A stretch of DNA of 64,000 bases, from assembly GCF_027942865.1 (NCBI RefSeq), contig NC_134510.1, positions 37,999,663 to 38,063,662 on the forward strand, given 5' to 3'. Source of the stretch: Odontesthes bonariensis (lineage: Eukaryota > Chordata > Actinopteri > Atheriniformes > Atherinopsidae). Shown here piece after piece: positions 1-10,179 of this stretch; position 1 is the first letter of the stretch; every line of letters starts with the position of its first letter. A program made the position numbers and the translations under genes. The notes under the pieces are model-generated. The model had not been told where the DNA came from, did no database searches, and saw only the letters and a list, made by a program, of their open reading frames with translations.

Positions 1-345
1 GAAGAAGCTACGGGACAGATACGTGAAGGCAAAGAAGGGGGCAGAGACTCCAAGTGGTGATGCCGGGGGCTTCAGACCTTCACCTCTTTTAACTGAATTA
101 AAAAAAATGTAATCATCCAGATACTGCAGCAGCATCATCATTAATGACAGTGTTCCTGCTCTTCATTGTTTTCTTCTCCACTTTTGTGGTTGTAGAGTAG
201 CGGTAACCTTCACGTAGCAGCGACACCTCTGTGACGGAGAAAAATTGCAACTACTGACGCATCGACTTGCGCCACTATATGTAGCCGGCACGAAATCGTG
301 ACGTCATCAACACGGCTCACGCTAGCAGACGCGGCAACCATGCTA
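1..345 (+). mobile_element. Truncated PIF/Harbinger-like element with MADF-domain remnant
   Basis: The sequence matches the right half of the more complete element at 49141-49806: the same lysine/arginine-rich coding tail (KLRDRYVKAKK), the same non-coding stretch, and the same terminal motif CAACCATGC. The left part lies outside the window, and the coding part carries small changes relative to the other copy. It is a non-autonomous relic. Confidence 0.7.
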
Positions 346-350
346 GAGTC

Positions 351-748
351 TTAATACATTTGCATCACAAAATCGTTCTCCAGGAAAAAGTCAGACCTCA
401 CAATCGCTTGGCCCTATTTTCTCTCCCTTCATATCACTGCCTGCTGTGTAGACCGTGAAGACCGAAGTGCAGACTGAGCAGCAAACACCGTAACAGGTGC
501 GGCTGTCGGCAGGCGGCTGAACGCATTGATATAAAGGGAGGCAAAAATAGCGCCATATTGTTTTGATAAGTAAGACACTTTATTTTCGGGACCCCAGCCA
601 ACTAGCCGGACTACCTTCATCAACGCCAAAACGAGGCTGGAACTCTGCTCACAGGACGCAGCAGGGGGTAAGAAGATGTTCAGAAATGATGTTTCTGATA
701 TGGGATGTCATACAGCTTCATGTCAAAAGAGGCGAACTATCCCTTTAA
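351..748 (+). mobile_element. Rearranged copy of the TTAA fold-back MITE
   Basis: The right part, from the CCAGCCAACTAGCCGG block to the terminal GAACTATCCCTTTAA, matches the element at 19948-20401. The left part matches that element's other half in inverted order. Short open frames here are shared by every copy of the family and are not genes. Confidence 0.65.
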
Positions 749-863
749 ATAATCTAAAAATAAAACATGAACTGTAAATAAAGCTCAGCACACTTTTTGT
801 GTCAGATTTCTCTTCCCTGTTCAGAAGTCTCTTAATTTATGTGATTTTTTTTTTTTTTTTTAC

Positions 864-992
864 CTCTTTTGCGAGCCGCCGGGCTTCATAATACGGCCGG
901 GCTTTTTCTATGCAGCTCCCAAGCTGAGAGCTGTGAGCATTCAGCTTCCTGGCAGACTCTGTGAGGATCTTCCGGTAGCCCGATCTGGCATC
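864..992 (-). CDS. sh3bp5l: SH3BP5L coding exon 3 (partial gene, continues left)
   Basis: The exon encodes 43 residues beginning DARSGYRKILTESARKLN and ending CIEKARPYYEARRLAKE, the N-terminal coiled-coil of the SH3BP5/SH3BP5L (Sab) family. It is closer to SH3BP5L, which has the same GSCIEKARPYYEARRLAKE. The acceptor is GTCCAG; the donor is GAG followed by GTAAAA and a long A run. Phase is 0 at both ends. SH3BP5 proteins are long coiled-coil proteins; SH3BP5 itself binds SH3 domains and JNK and acts as a Rab11 exchange factor, and this paralogue is less characterised. The remaining exons are beyond the left edge. Confidence 0.9.
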
Positions 993-1571
993 CTGGACAG
1001 TTAATACATGAAAATGACAAGATTAGATTTATCTGCATTGGAACGACTCATCGTATTCCACCAAGCAGAACAGCTGGAAGCCAAAAAAATCCATTCACTG
1101 AGAGCAAAAGTACCAGCATTATTAATCTTTTTCATTATTAGAGCTCTCACTTTTCCAGACTCTGTACTTTGCATACACCGAAAACAGAATTATCATACTG
1201 ATTAGCAGCTTCTGGGGACAGACAGACTCACACAGTGGTGGTGTGTCTTTTTTCCATATTTCTAATGAGCTTGTTTAGTCAACATCAAAGCATTTTTATT
1301 CAATCTGCATATCAAGACAGAAAAACAAAGTATGTTTAAGCAAGGGATGCAACTAGCAATTAATTTCATTATATTTCGGTTCTTAAATGTTAGAAAATCA
1401 TGGAATATGTCAATCTGAAACCCAGGCTCAAACAATGTTTCACTGTTTAGTTCGACAAACTCTCCAAAAAGCTGAAGATCATCTGCTTTCAGCTGTAATT
1501 AAACAGAGAAAAGTCTACACATATTATTCATATAAAAGCAAGAATCTATCTGAACAGTAATGTGTACTTGC

Positions 1572-1634
1572 ATCTAATTCCAGTTCTATTCTGTTGATTT
1601 CTGCACTGGCTTCATTTAGGTGCTCCAACTCTTC
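1572..1634 (-). CDS. sh3bp5l: SH3BP5L coding exon 2
   Basis: A 21-codon exon (EELEHLNEASAEINRIELE then LD) continues the family-specific DPRIQ-EELEHLN segment. The acceptor is CCAACAG. The only frame-preserving 3' boundary is after GAT, followed by GCAAGT, so the downstream intron would use a GC donor, the known minor donor class. Joining here restores the conserved ELELD-DARSGY order with exon 3. Confidence 0.85.
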
Positions 1635-2051
1635 CTGTTGGAAGAAAAAAATAGAAATAATCAATCATTAATAAAGAAAATAACATTAAAAAACAGCGTG
1701 TATATCATGAATTATCACTGTATTCAAGTAGAATCTGGGCTAAAGTCGTTTGTACTGATAATAAATAAACTGCAAATGATTCACAACATTAGTTATGGTA
1801 CAAAGGTGCAAATGTGTGTTCACTGACAGCATAATCAGTTATGATCTGACAACAGGATTAGCACAGATGATAATAAAATGCCATTAACACAAAGCGCCCT
1901 AAATATTTAATCAGCTTGTTCGCGTTGGGCCTAATCAACAGTAATCCAGAATTAAGAATTACTCCCCAAGACGCTGTTAAAGAGTCAGAAAACCCCGCCG
2001 CGCTCTCACGTCTGCCCGGATAACAGAGCAAACAAAGGCCGGTTGTCACAC

Positions 2052-2291
2052 CTGAATCCGGGGGTCCAGCTCCTCTTCATACGGACTGTGCAACTGTTCC
2101 CCGACGCCTGTCTGTTTCTCGCTTTCACCTTCCTCACAGGTGTCCCTAAGCGCCGGCTCCGCTGTTGTCCCATTAGTTTCGGCAGCTTTGACCTCCTCCT
2201 CATCCTCCGCACCGGGAGTAACCTCCCTCCAGTCCGCGGTGTCCGACTCCCCGGAGCCCGCGGGGCTTTCACGCAAGTCGCCTGGCTCCAT
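2052..2291 (-). CDS. sh3bp5l: SH3BP5L coding exon 1
   Basis: This is the first coding exon, 80 codons from an ATG (MEPGDLRESPAGSGE) through an acidic low-complexity stretch to the conserved EEELDPRIQ at the 3' boundary, with a GTGTGA donor. The open frame extends further upstream only through a GTG with no family similarity, so the internal ATG is chosen as start. The acidic N-terminus followed by EELDPRIQ is typical of SH3BP5L. The surrounding base composition is GC-rich, as expected near a promoter. Confidence 0.85.
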
Positions 2292-2490
2292 TCCAGGGCC
2301 GCACGATTTCGTAGAAACAGCACCTTTAAGGTCGTTACTCCCGCAGACTCTTTGCTTAAAGGCCCAGTCCACTTAGCAGCGACCGGGGGTTGCTCAGCGG
2401 GGTAAATCAAAATATAATTCCAGTGGTGCCGAGTGTTGAGTTAGCAACATCTGCCATGTTACACCACACTGAAACCCAAGCCCACTGAAG

Positions 2491-2600
2491 CTAGCCTAGC
2501 CTAGCGTGCTAAATTGCTAAAGCCGTTGATGAGAACGTTCCTAGCCTAGCCTATCCTAGCCTAGCGTGCTAACTTGCTAAAGCCGTTAATGAGAACGTAA
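2491..2600 (+). repeat. Short tandem duplication rich in CTAGC
   Basis: A unit of about 53 bp containing CTAGCCTAGC, GCTAAAGCCGTT and GATGAGAACG occurs twice in direct order, just upstream of the SH3BP5L first coding exon. No function is inferred. Confidence 0.6.
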
Positions 2601-2935
2601 CGGCTGCTTTATGGCGAAGAGGTAAGAATTAACAGCTACCATGAGATGCAAAATAGAAGGAGGTGTATCACTGTGACCCCCCTTCAAGTGCCGTTTGTCC
2701 TCCATCTCTTACCGGCACTTCATCACTGAAGCTAGGCTAGCCAGCTAGCTTGCCGTTTCAAGCCTCACCTCATCCTCGTAGATGAGGTAAACAGACCGAT
2801 GCGTGCTTGAAGCGCTGCAGTTTTTGAGCCAAGGCGGCCACCGTAGATATACAAACCGATATCTAGCGTTTCGTTAGTGCTGTAGTTTTTCCCCCTCATG
2901 TCGTTTATCTCTTCACAAACTGTGTTCCAGCCCTT

Positions 2936-3095
2936 ACTGAAGCTTTATGTTGTTAATTTTTAATGTTTTTTATTTTTATTTTATATATTTATTTTTAATT
3001 ACTTCTTGTGATTTTATGTAGCTGTGAAGCACTTTGAATTGCCTTGTGTACGAATTGTGCTCTATAAATAAAATTGCCTTGCCTTGCCTTAATAC
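2936..3095 (+). mobile_element. LINE 3' tail (L2-like) ending in CCTTG microsatellite
   Basis: The GAAGCACTTTGAATTGCC motif, then TGTGCTCTATAAATAAA, then repeated GCCTT is the characteristic 3' tail of fish L2-like non-LTR elements. A second copy, interrupted by other sequence, is at 42494-42635. Confidence 0.6.
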
Positions 3096-3149
3096 TGAAG
3101 GGAATATTCCTACCAAACGAAAATAAAAAAATACGTTAAGACTTCACCA

Positions 3150-3945
3150 TTTAACCCCAATCTCTGATAGGGGGACATTTTTGTCCCCTTCTAAAATGAT
3201 CCCCAAAATACCATGTTAATATTTTTTTTCCACTTTTTTTTCAGAAATCTTTTCTTCCACTTCAGTTCTGATCATAACCACCAAATTTTATATTATTTTC
3301 AAAAAAATTAACCCTTTAAATACCAGTGTATATGAGGTAAACACCAATTTCTGTTAAAACACACACAAAAACTGCTGTATTTTCAATATATAGAATGCAA
3401 AGTGAAATATTCTATGGGGGATTATTAGGTCTGGGATATGTCATTGATGAGCTACAACATCAGTTTTTACAGCTTTTTAGTTTTTCTGCAATGGCAGATT
3501 ACAGAAACGGCTCCCATAGACATCCATTATAATGAATACAGCATTAGACTATGGGACAAAAATGTCCCTTTTCAGAAATTAAGGAGTTTTTTGTTTTAAA
3601 ATCAGACATAGGAAAAAAATTTAAAATCCCTAAAAATCAATGTTGTCGCTGATCATTGACATATATCCCAGACTATAATTATCCCCCCTCAAAAATTCCA
3701 CTTTGCTTTCTATATATTGAAAATATAGCATTTTTTGTGGGGGGGGGGTTTCAGAAATTGGCGTTTACATCATATAAACCAGTATTTAAAGGGTTACATT
3801 TTTGAAAATAATTGAAAACTTGGTAGTTATGATCAGAACTGAAGTGGAATAAAAGATCTACGGAAAAAAAAGTGGAAAAAAATATTAACATATTATGTTT
3901 TTAGGTCGTTTTAAAAGGGGACAAAAATGTCCCTTTTCAGAAATT
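3150..3945. mobile_element. Large fold-back (inverted-repeat) element
   Basis: The left arm (about 3170-3440) reappears as an imperfect reverse complement at about 3655-3925. Both arms contain GGGACAAAAATGTCCC-type boxes, the AACTGAAGTGGAA / TTCCACTTCAGTT pair and CTGGGATATGTCATTGA / ATTGACATATATCCCAG near the centre. About 200 bp of unique spacer separates them. No coding potential was seen. Confidence 0.65.
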
Positions 3946-4279
3946 AAGTTGTGTTTTAAATCAGGTATGAGGGGTAAAACAATTGCCTGTGTTTAGTGTC
4001 CAACATTTTGACTGCACATTTCCACAAAATGAAGGCTACTGGGGCAAGTGGAAATAATGTGTGAGTTGTTGAACTGTGTACAGAATGTAATTTACCACAT
4101 TTACCATAATACTGTTCACAAGTAAAAGGTGAGCTGTGTTTACTCATAAAATAAAACAGGAAACGCTCGGATGAGTTTTTCTTTTTTTTCTTTAATTTGA
4201 AAAATATACAAATACCCCAAACAGCGGTTTGCAAATGAAACAAACCTATCAGGACTATGTCATTTAAAGAATCAAACAA

Positions 4280-4801
4280 AAATCATCCGACATAAAAACG
4301 TAAGCAGGAAGAACTGATTTTCAGAAAGAAAGTTAACAGACTCAAACGACAGATTATACTGCAGTTATTAACACTCACCGACGCTCACACTACCGCAGAT
4401 TATGTCTCCTTACCGGATTTGGTCACAGACAACCAGAACATGAAAATAATTTAAAAAGAAAAAAAGGCAAACTAGGTTACTGCATTGAATGCATGAATGC
4501 GTGTGCACAATTAGCATTTTATAAAAATAGATCTCTTGCGAAATACAGCAGATTTAGCCTAAGAAAGTGTTCGGGTTGCATCTGACGCTGAGAGAGAGAT
4601 TTATTTCTTTTTTTTTGGAATAATGAAGAACACCTGAGTAGCATTGGCAATAAACTCCCCCGACAGCAGCCAGGGACAATCCACTCTGCGACACAGAGAA
4701 GCGAGACCACGAATCATTTTCACCGTTGGTCTGGAACGCTTCATCCCACCGAAGCTCAGAGAGCAGAAAGGCGAACGCACGTTGGCAAACTTCAGGGACC
4801 A
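4280..4801 (-). other. mgat1: Probable mgat1 3' UTR and flank
   Basis: Sequence immediately 3' of the MGAT1 stop codon. A canonical AATAAA on the minus strand at 4600-4605 would give a 3' UTR of roughly 200 nt. No other gene-like signal was seen in the rest of this stretch. Confidence 0.45.
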
Positions 4802-5500
4802 TCAGCTCCAGCTGGGATCATAGCGAGTCCATCCTGGGGGCGGGGCCAGATAGATCCTCCGTCCTCTGAAGAAGAAGCTGACCACCCCTCGGTAACCCGT
4901 CCTTGGCACGCCGGACTTCAGGTCGTCCATGACTCCCAGGTTTTTGGCCAGCGCCTTGAAGCCGCTCTTACTGGAGTACTGGAGGCGGAAAGGTCCCGCT
5001 CCCGTCAGCCGGCCCTGCTTCACATCTTCATATGTGACCACAGAAGCGTTGTAAACCTCCCTCTCAAAGTTTTCTCTGTACGTCTCCTCCTTCAAGTAGT
5101 TCAAGTCCAACGTGGTGAAAGGCACAAACTGGGTGTTGAGCTTGATGTATCGCAGGTACTTGTCGTAGAACTGGCCCAGGCTCACGCCCTGCCGGCCGAA
5201 CGTGAGAGTGCGGGAGATCTCCGGCCGCACGCAGGCGCGGTCGCGCCGCTGCTCGGGCTGACGCATCCAGTCGTCCCAGAAGGACGCCGGCCACTTGGGC
5301 TCCAGCTCCTCCCACACCTCCCTGAGCAGCATCCAGCCCAGGCCGGGGAAGAAGTCGGTGCGGTACAGCAGCTCGGCCCTGCCGGGATCCACGTAGCCGT
5401 CCCTGCCGTTGTCGTTCCAGGCAGACACGCACCACAGGTTGGGGTCGGACTTTAGGACTGGCAGCAGAGCGCCGAAATACTCAAAGAAGTCTGGCGCCAC
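4802..5500 (-). CDS. mgat1: MGAT1 exon 2 (C-terminal catalytic part)
   Basis: Encodes the C-terminal 232 residues of alpha-1,3-mannosyl-glycoprotein 2-beta-N-acetylglucosaminyltransferase (GnT-I), the Golgi enzyme that adds the first GlcNAc to Man5GlcNAc2 and so opens the hybrid/complex N-glycan pathway. The exon begins VAPDFFEYF directly after the EDD metal-binding motif. Family landmarks follow: LWCVSAWNDNG, LLYRTDFFPGLGW, WPASFWDDWMR, RPEISRTLTFG, LGVMDDLKSGVPRTGYRG and the terminal LAPPPGWTRYDPSWS. The acceptor is CTCTAG, in phase 0. With exon 1 the protein is 440 aa, close to the roughly 445 aa of mammalian MGAT1. No frameshift or missing key residue was seen. Confidence 0.96.
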   Translation of the reverse strand: MAPDFFEYFGALLPVLKSDPNLWCVSAWNDNGRDGYVDPGRAELLYRTDFFPGLGWMLLREVWEELEPKWPASFWDDWMRQPEQRRDRACVRPEISRTLTFGRQGVSLGQFYDKYLRYIKLNTQFVPFTTLDLNYLKEETYRENFEREVYNASVVTYEDVKQGRLTGAGPFRLQYSSKSGFKALAKNLGVMDDLKSGVPRTGYRGVVSFFFRGRRIYLAPPPGWTRYDPSWS

Positions 5501-6347
5501 CTAGAGTAAGAGATGTAAAAGTATTTTATTTATACAGCCCTTTACAGACAATCCTTACGGTGTACCAAAGTGCTTTAACCCTTGTGTGGTCTTAACATTG
5601 TGTTTACTCCCCTTGTCCTACGGGGCAAAAATGACCCGCCCTACCAAAGCCCCAAAATAAAGCAACTTCATTGAATTTTAAATCCAAAATCTATTTTGTA
5701 TGATGTAACAACCTGTTATTTATCTATTCAACTCAATTCAATACATTTTTTTTATCATTTATTTTTTGTTACACAATACAAAAAGACAATCACCAGTTTT
5801 CAGGATTACACTTTTTTTTTTTTTTTAAAACCACAAACTAACTGTCAGTTGGACCAACAGTTTTCTTGTTTTCTTTGACATAATAAAGGTTTATTATTGC
5901 TATTATATAAATGGGAAGTAATTTCTTCTGAATTAATTATATTGAAAGGGAAATTTGTCTAATGTTTGTACACTTACAACTGAAAAACCAATAAAAAGAA
6001 TATTAAAAAGTAGAAACACTACCCTGATCCGCCCTCTTAGGACATCACCGGTTTCGTCCCAGCTCCTTACGCGCTTATTTGTTTTCTAAATTGTCTTCCC
6101 ATTTGTCTCGGTACCTGACTTATCGCACTTACTCTAGCACTAGTTTTGCTCTTAGCTGTTTGGTTTTGGAAGGAAATGCACTTGTGATTTCTTGTGAGCT
6201 GAAGTTCTTTTGCCTACCGATGTGGAACACTCTTATTGTAAGTCGCTTTGGATAAAAGCGTCTGCAGAATGACCGTAATGTGATGTAATGTGATGTAAAA
6301 AAAAACATTTAAATGAGGGTTGCGATCAGAGCAAACACCTAACTTAC
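5501..6347 (-). other. MGAT1 intron filled with transposon fragments
   Basis: An 847-bp intron with a GTAAGT donor and CTCTAG acceptor. It contains the left half of the TTAACCCT MITE (5575 to about 5953), a short LINE-like tail before it, and a second LINE tail (about 6020-6300) ending in TAAGTCGCTTTGGATAAAAG plus a TAATGTGATG-type short repeat. Very little non-repeat sequence remains besides the splice sites. Confidence 0.7.
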
Positions 6348-6971
6348 CTCCAGGTCATCCTCCACGATCACAGCAGAGGAATGAGAAAGGGTTTTGAAAA
6401 CCTGGTTGAGGGCCCAGCGGTAGTGTCTGGAGATCTTGTAGTAGCCCTGGAACTTCTTGTGCTCCGGCCGCACGGGGACGTCTGACAGGTCGGGCTGCTT
6501 CAGGTGCGTCACCTGATCCCCGTAGGAGCGGATGACCTCGGCGGTGTCGGCGTGCCCGCAGTCCTGGCTCACGATGATGGGGAAGCGCTCGGCCGAGGGC
6601 CGGTGCTGCAGCAGCTTGTCCAGGCAGCGCCTCACGGTGACCCGGTTGCAGGCCATGACCAGGACGGGGATGACGGGCGGAGCGGGGGCCGCCGCGTTCT
6701 CCTGGTTCCGGCTGGACGAGTCCCACAGCGACTGGTGGCTCTGGATGAGCAGCAGGATGTTCTTCTGCCGCTCCAGCTCCTCCTCGAAGGCGTCCGTCAT
6801 CCGGAGCAGGTCCCTCACCATGTCGCTGGTGGGCAGCTCGGCCACCTCTCGGGCCCCCTGGTCCAGCTGGACCGTCGGGGGTCTGCCCCACAGCAGCAGC
6901 ACCAGGATGGCGTTCCAGGTGACGAACAGGAAGGCGCCGCACAAGATGACGGAGCCACGTTTGCGGATCAT
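6348..6971 (-). CDS. mgat1: MGAT1 exon 1 (cytosolic tail, TM anchor, stem, N-terminal catalytic part)
   Basis: Encodes the N-terminal 208 residues of GnT-I. It starts MIRKRGSVILCGAFLFVTWN: a short basic cytosolic tail, then a signal-anchor of about 20 residues (8-28), as in type II Golgi glycosyltransferases. A stem follows, then the catalytic start (VIPVLVMACNRVTVRRCLDK, FPIIVSQDCGH, KFQGYYKISRHYRWALNQVF) and the EDD motif at the exon end. The ATG is the only one placing the anchor at the N-terminus. A good acceptor (CTGTAACCAG, exon starting at 7021) about 50 bp upstream indicates an upstream non-coding exon. Mammalian MGAT1 keeps its CDS in one exon, so the intron after EDDLE is notable. 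Confidence 0.96.
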
Positions 6972-7287
6972 GGCACGGAGATACGGGAAAGGGGGGGTGG
7001 GAAGGAATATAAAGAGCTGTCCTGGTTACAGACAATAGGAAAGGGATATGGGAGGGGCGGCCTGAGTCCTGCTCATCACAAGTGCATGATCATAGATATC
7101 GTTGGCTCGCTGAGCCGCTACCACAGCCAGAAAGACACGGTTCGGTTTCAGAGAGGCGGGAAGTGGAGCAAATGGGAGCAAAGGCAGGACTCATCTTGGA
7201 GGTGGCGGATTCTCAACTTTCAAAAATCTTCTGTCATCTACAACAAAAAGAAAAAGAAAAAGAAGAAAACGTGTAACGTGACTACTG

Positions 7288-8080
7288 CACTGAAAAAAGT
7301 GACTTTTTGGTGAAGCAACTGTCATAGTTTCTACCTTGTATTTTTAAGATTCAGTAAAAACTAGAGCTTCTTAAGTAAAATTAAACATTTTATTAACGTA
7401 ATACATGAATTATCAAATCAAATCAAATTTATTTATATAGCACATTTCATGTACAAACCAGTCAAAGTGCTTCACATAAAATAAAAGCATTGCAGCAGGG
7501 AGTGGAAGAAGCATTAAAAATACATAAAAGAATATAAAGAGAAACAAATAAAATCATTTTAATGAATTTAAAAACAAGCAACAATCCAGATAAATTCAAA
7601 GATATCGTGCAGATTTCATGCATAGACACATGAGAACAGAAATGTTTTTAACCTGGATTTAAAAATGTCTACAATTATGGGGGAAGAGTAAGTTTTACTT
7701 AGGTTTCCTCATACAATTTAAATGTTTAATAGTTGTATGTACATAAACCTAGAAATACTACATACACTTTACTCTGAAAGTGTATCGCTACTAAGTTACT
7801 TCGTAACAGCAAATACTACAGATATATAAAATTTACTTAAAATTTTGAGTAAAATGATGTTCCTGCCTATGAAAAACAAGTAGACTTTACTTAATTTGTT
7901 TAAATAAATACAACTTAAAACTTAGATGTAATCAAGTAAATGTTACTTAATATCTTCAAAACTGTTTTATGGGAAGTAAAATTTACTTGATATTGCAGCA
8001 TTAAATATTACTTAAATCATTTGAGTACAAATACTTACAAAGGGTTTTTTAAGTAAATCTTATGAGTGTTTTTTTCAGTG
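7288..8080. mobile_element. MITE with CACTGAAAAAA ends, containing a LINE tail
   Basis: The ends CACTGAAAAAAGT and TTTTTTTCAGTG form short terminal inverted repeats of the type seen on fish non-autonomous DNA elements. The interior is AT-rich with repeated TTTACTTA/AAGTAAA motifs and is split by an inverted LINE tail at about 7413-7670. No target-site duplication is convincing. Confidence 0.55.
7413..7670 (-). mobile_element. L2-like LINE 3' tail
   Basis: In reverse complement it reads TGAAATGTGCTATATAAATAAA followed by repeated TTTGATTTGA, the usual L2-type tail. Nearly the same 250 bp recur at 24805-25062 in the same orientation and, in opposite orientation, at 24510-24725 and 38675-38850. 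Confidence 0.65.
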
Positions 8081-8154
8081 TATATTTACGGTGGATTCAC
8101 AACAGTATCCGACTGTATTTTACAATAATTGTAAAATACTGTTGAATATTCATC

Positions 8155-8400
8155 CCTCACACTGGAAAAAAATCAAAGTCTTACCAAGTATATTTGTCTC
8201 ATTTCTAGTCAAAATATCTCATTACACTTAATATAAGACACAACTGCCTAACAAGTGCCATTTCAGCCAGATATAGGGACTTGTTGGAAGACAATACATC
8301 TTGAATATCTTGTTAAATGAAAAAGTCTTGAAAACAAATTGTTTTGAGTCACATATCATATGAAACAAGCTTCTTTTTTTTTACATTTGAAGAAGAAGAT
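8155..8400. mobile_element. Partial MITE-like sequence
   Basis: It begins CACTGGAAAAAAATCAAAGTC, resembling the terminal motif of fish MITEs, and is AT-rich with AATATCTTGTTA-type motifs. A matching right end is not visible, so it is probably truncated. Confidence 0.4.
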
Positions 8401-8495
8401 CTGCTGACTCAGGTCAGATGGTGGAGCCCAGAGTTCAAACCGGAACCGGTGAATCAGCTTTTAGCTGTTATGCTGCTCACAACTGGAACAAACCG

Positions 8496-9873
8496 CACTC
8501 TCAGAAACAGGGGTACAGTACGAGTCCCTTTATGTCCCCTGAGGTACAATCTGTACTAATGTACCCCCTAGGGTTCATTATTGGACCAAAAGGTACATAT
8601 ATGTACTCAAGTGGTAAAAGGTACATATATGTACTTAAGTGGTAAAAGGTACATATATGTACTCTAGTGGTAAAAGGTGCATATATGTACTCAAGTGGTA
8701 AAAGGTACATATATGTACTTAAGTGGTAAAAGGTACATATATGTACTCTAGTGGTAAAAGGTACATATATGTACTCTAGTGGTAAAAGGTACATATATGT
8801 ACTTAAGTGGTAAAAGGTACATATATGTACTCTAGTGGTAAAAGGTACATATATGTACTTAAGTGGTAAAAGGTACATATATGTACTCTAGTGGTAAAAG
8901 GTACATATATGTACTCTAGTGGTAAAAGGTACATATATGTACTTAAGTGGTAAAAGGTACATATATGTACTCTAGTGGTAAAAGGTACATATATGTACTC
9001 TAGTGGTAAAAGGTACATATATGTACTTAAGTGGTAAAAGGTACATATATGTACTTAAGTGGTAAAAGGTACATATATGTACTCAAGTGGTAAAAGGTAC
9101 ATATATGTACTTAAGTGGTAAAAGGTACATATATGTACTTAAGTGGTAAAAGGTACATATATGTACTCAAGTGGTAAAAGGTACATATATGTACTCAAGT
9201 GGTAAAAGGTACATATATATACTCAAGTGGTAAAAGGTACATATATGTACTCAAGTGGTAAAAGGTACATATATATACTCAAGTGGTAAAAGGTACATAT
9301 ATATACTCAAGTGGTAAAAGGTACATATATGTACTTAAGTGGTAAAAGGTACATATATGTACTCAAGTGGTAAAAGGTACTCAATATATGTACTCAAGTG
9401 GTAAAAGGTACATATATGTACTCAAGTGGTAAAAGGTACATATATGTACTCAAGTGGTAAAAGGTACATATATGTACTCAAGTGGTAAAAGGTACATATA
9501 TGTACTCAAGTGGTAAAAGGTACTCAATATATGTACTCAAGTGGTAAAAGGTACATATATGTACTTAAGTGGTAAAAGGTACATATATGTACTCAAGTGG
9601 TAAAAGGTACTCAATATATGTACTCAAGTGGTAAAAGGTACATATATGTACTCAAGTGGTAAAAGGTACATATATGTACTCAAGTGGTAAAAGGTACATA
9701 TATGTACTCAAGTGGTAAAAGGTACATATATGTACCTTTTTTTCTACATGCTGGGGTACAATAGACAGTCTGTGTTAGGCTACTTCAGTATAAAGGTACA
9801 AACCTATACCTTCTGAGGGTACAAGCCATCGTACCCCTAAAGGTACAATTCTGTACTTTAGTTTCTGAGAGTG
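8496..9873. mobile_element. GTAC-rich MITE expanded by an internal minisatellite
   Basis: The termini CACTCTCAGAAAC and (reverse complement of the right end) CACTCTCAGAAAC form inverted repeats. Just inside, both ends carry GGGGTACA- and GGTACAATTCTGTAC-like palindromic boxes. The centre is the 28-bp array at 8588-9735. The ends and boxes identify a non-autonomous DNA element; the array is an internal expansion. Confidence 0.7.
8588..9735. repeat. 28-bp minisatellite with perfect 14-bp palindrome per unit
   Basis: About 41 head-to-tail copies. Each has GTACATATATGTAC (self-complementary) followed by a variable palindrome-like hexamer (CTCAAG, CTTAAG or CTCTAG) and TGGTAAAAG. CTCTAG and CTTAAG units mix in the left half, and CTCAAG predominates on the right. 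A variant with GGTACTCAATATATG recurs at about 9378, 9522 and 9608. Open minus-strand frames through it are products of the repeat. Confidence 0.95.
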
Positions 9874-9899
9874 TGTACGAGCAGAACTGAAATCAGCCC

Positions 9900-10135
9900 C
9901 AACTGTGAGCACTTTTAAATCCAGGTTAAAACATTTTCTCTTTCCGTGTGCTTATGGTTGAGTTTATACTTTTCTTTTTCCCCTCTTCTTTGATTACTTT
10001 AAACTGTGTTTTAATTTTAATTTTAATTTTTCTCTTTAAATTGCTTGTTTTTATGCTGTTCTTTTAATTGCCTTGTCTTTATGTAAAGCACACTGTGGTA
10101 TTAAATGCGCTTTAGATAAATAAAAATGCCTAAAA
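9900..10135 (+). mobile_element. LINE tail-like sequence
   Basis: An AT-rich tract ending in ATGTAAAGCACACTGTGGT and CTTTAGATAAATAAA resembles a diverged L2-type LINE 3' end. It is upstream of the CpG island. No gene was seen. Confidence 0.4.
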
Positions 10136-10179
10136 AGCACCTGGACGTGGCAGAGTAACAGCAGGACACCGCGCACACG

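Noticed and set aside
563-748. 61-codon frame recurring at 563, 20216, 40849 and 42884
   Set aside because: It is the same segment of a TTAA fold-back MITE each time. Recurrence reflects element copies rather than a gene family.
6355-7313. 226- and 269-codon frames overlapping MGAT1 exon 1
   Set aside because: They are shadow frames of a GC-rich coding exon. The MGAT1 frame is supported by extensive family motifs and splice sites.
8501-9018. Minus-strand frames with YIYVPFTTRVHICTFYHLST-type repeats
   Set aside because: Translation of the 28-bp palindromic minisatellite, with no independent gene evidence.
8588-9735. CRISPR-like array
   Set aside because: The 28-bp periodic units are contiguous with no unique spacers, and the genome is eukaryotic.
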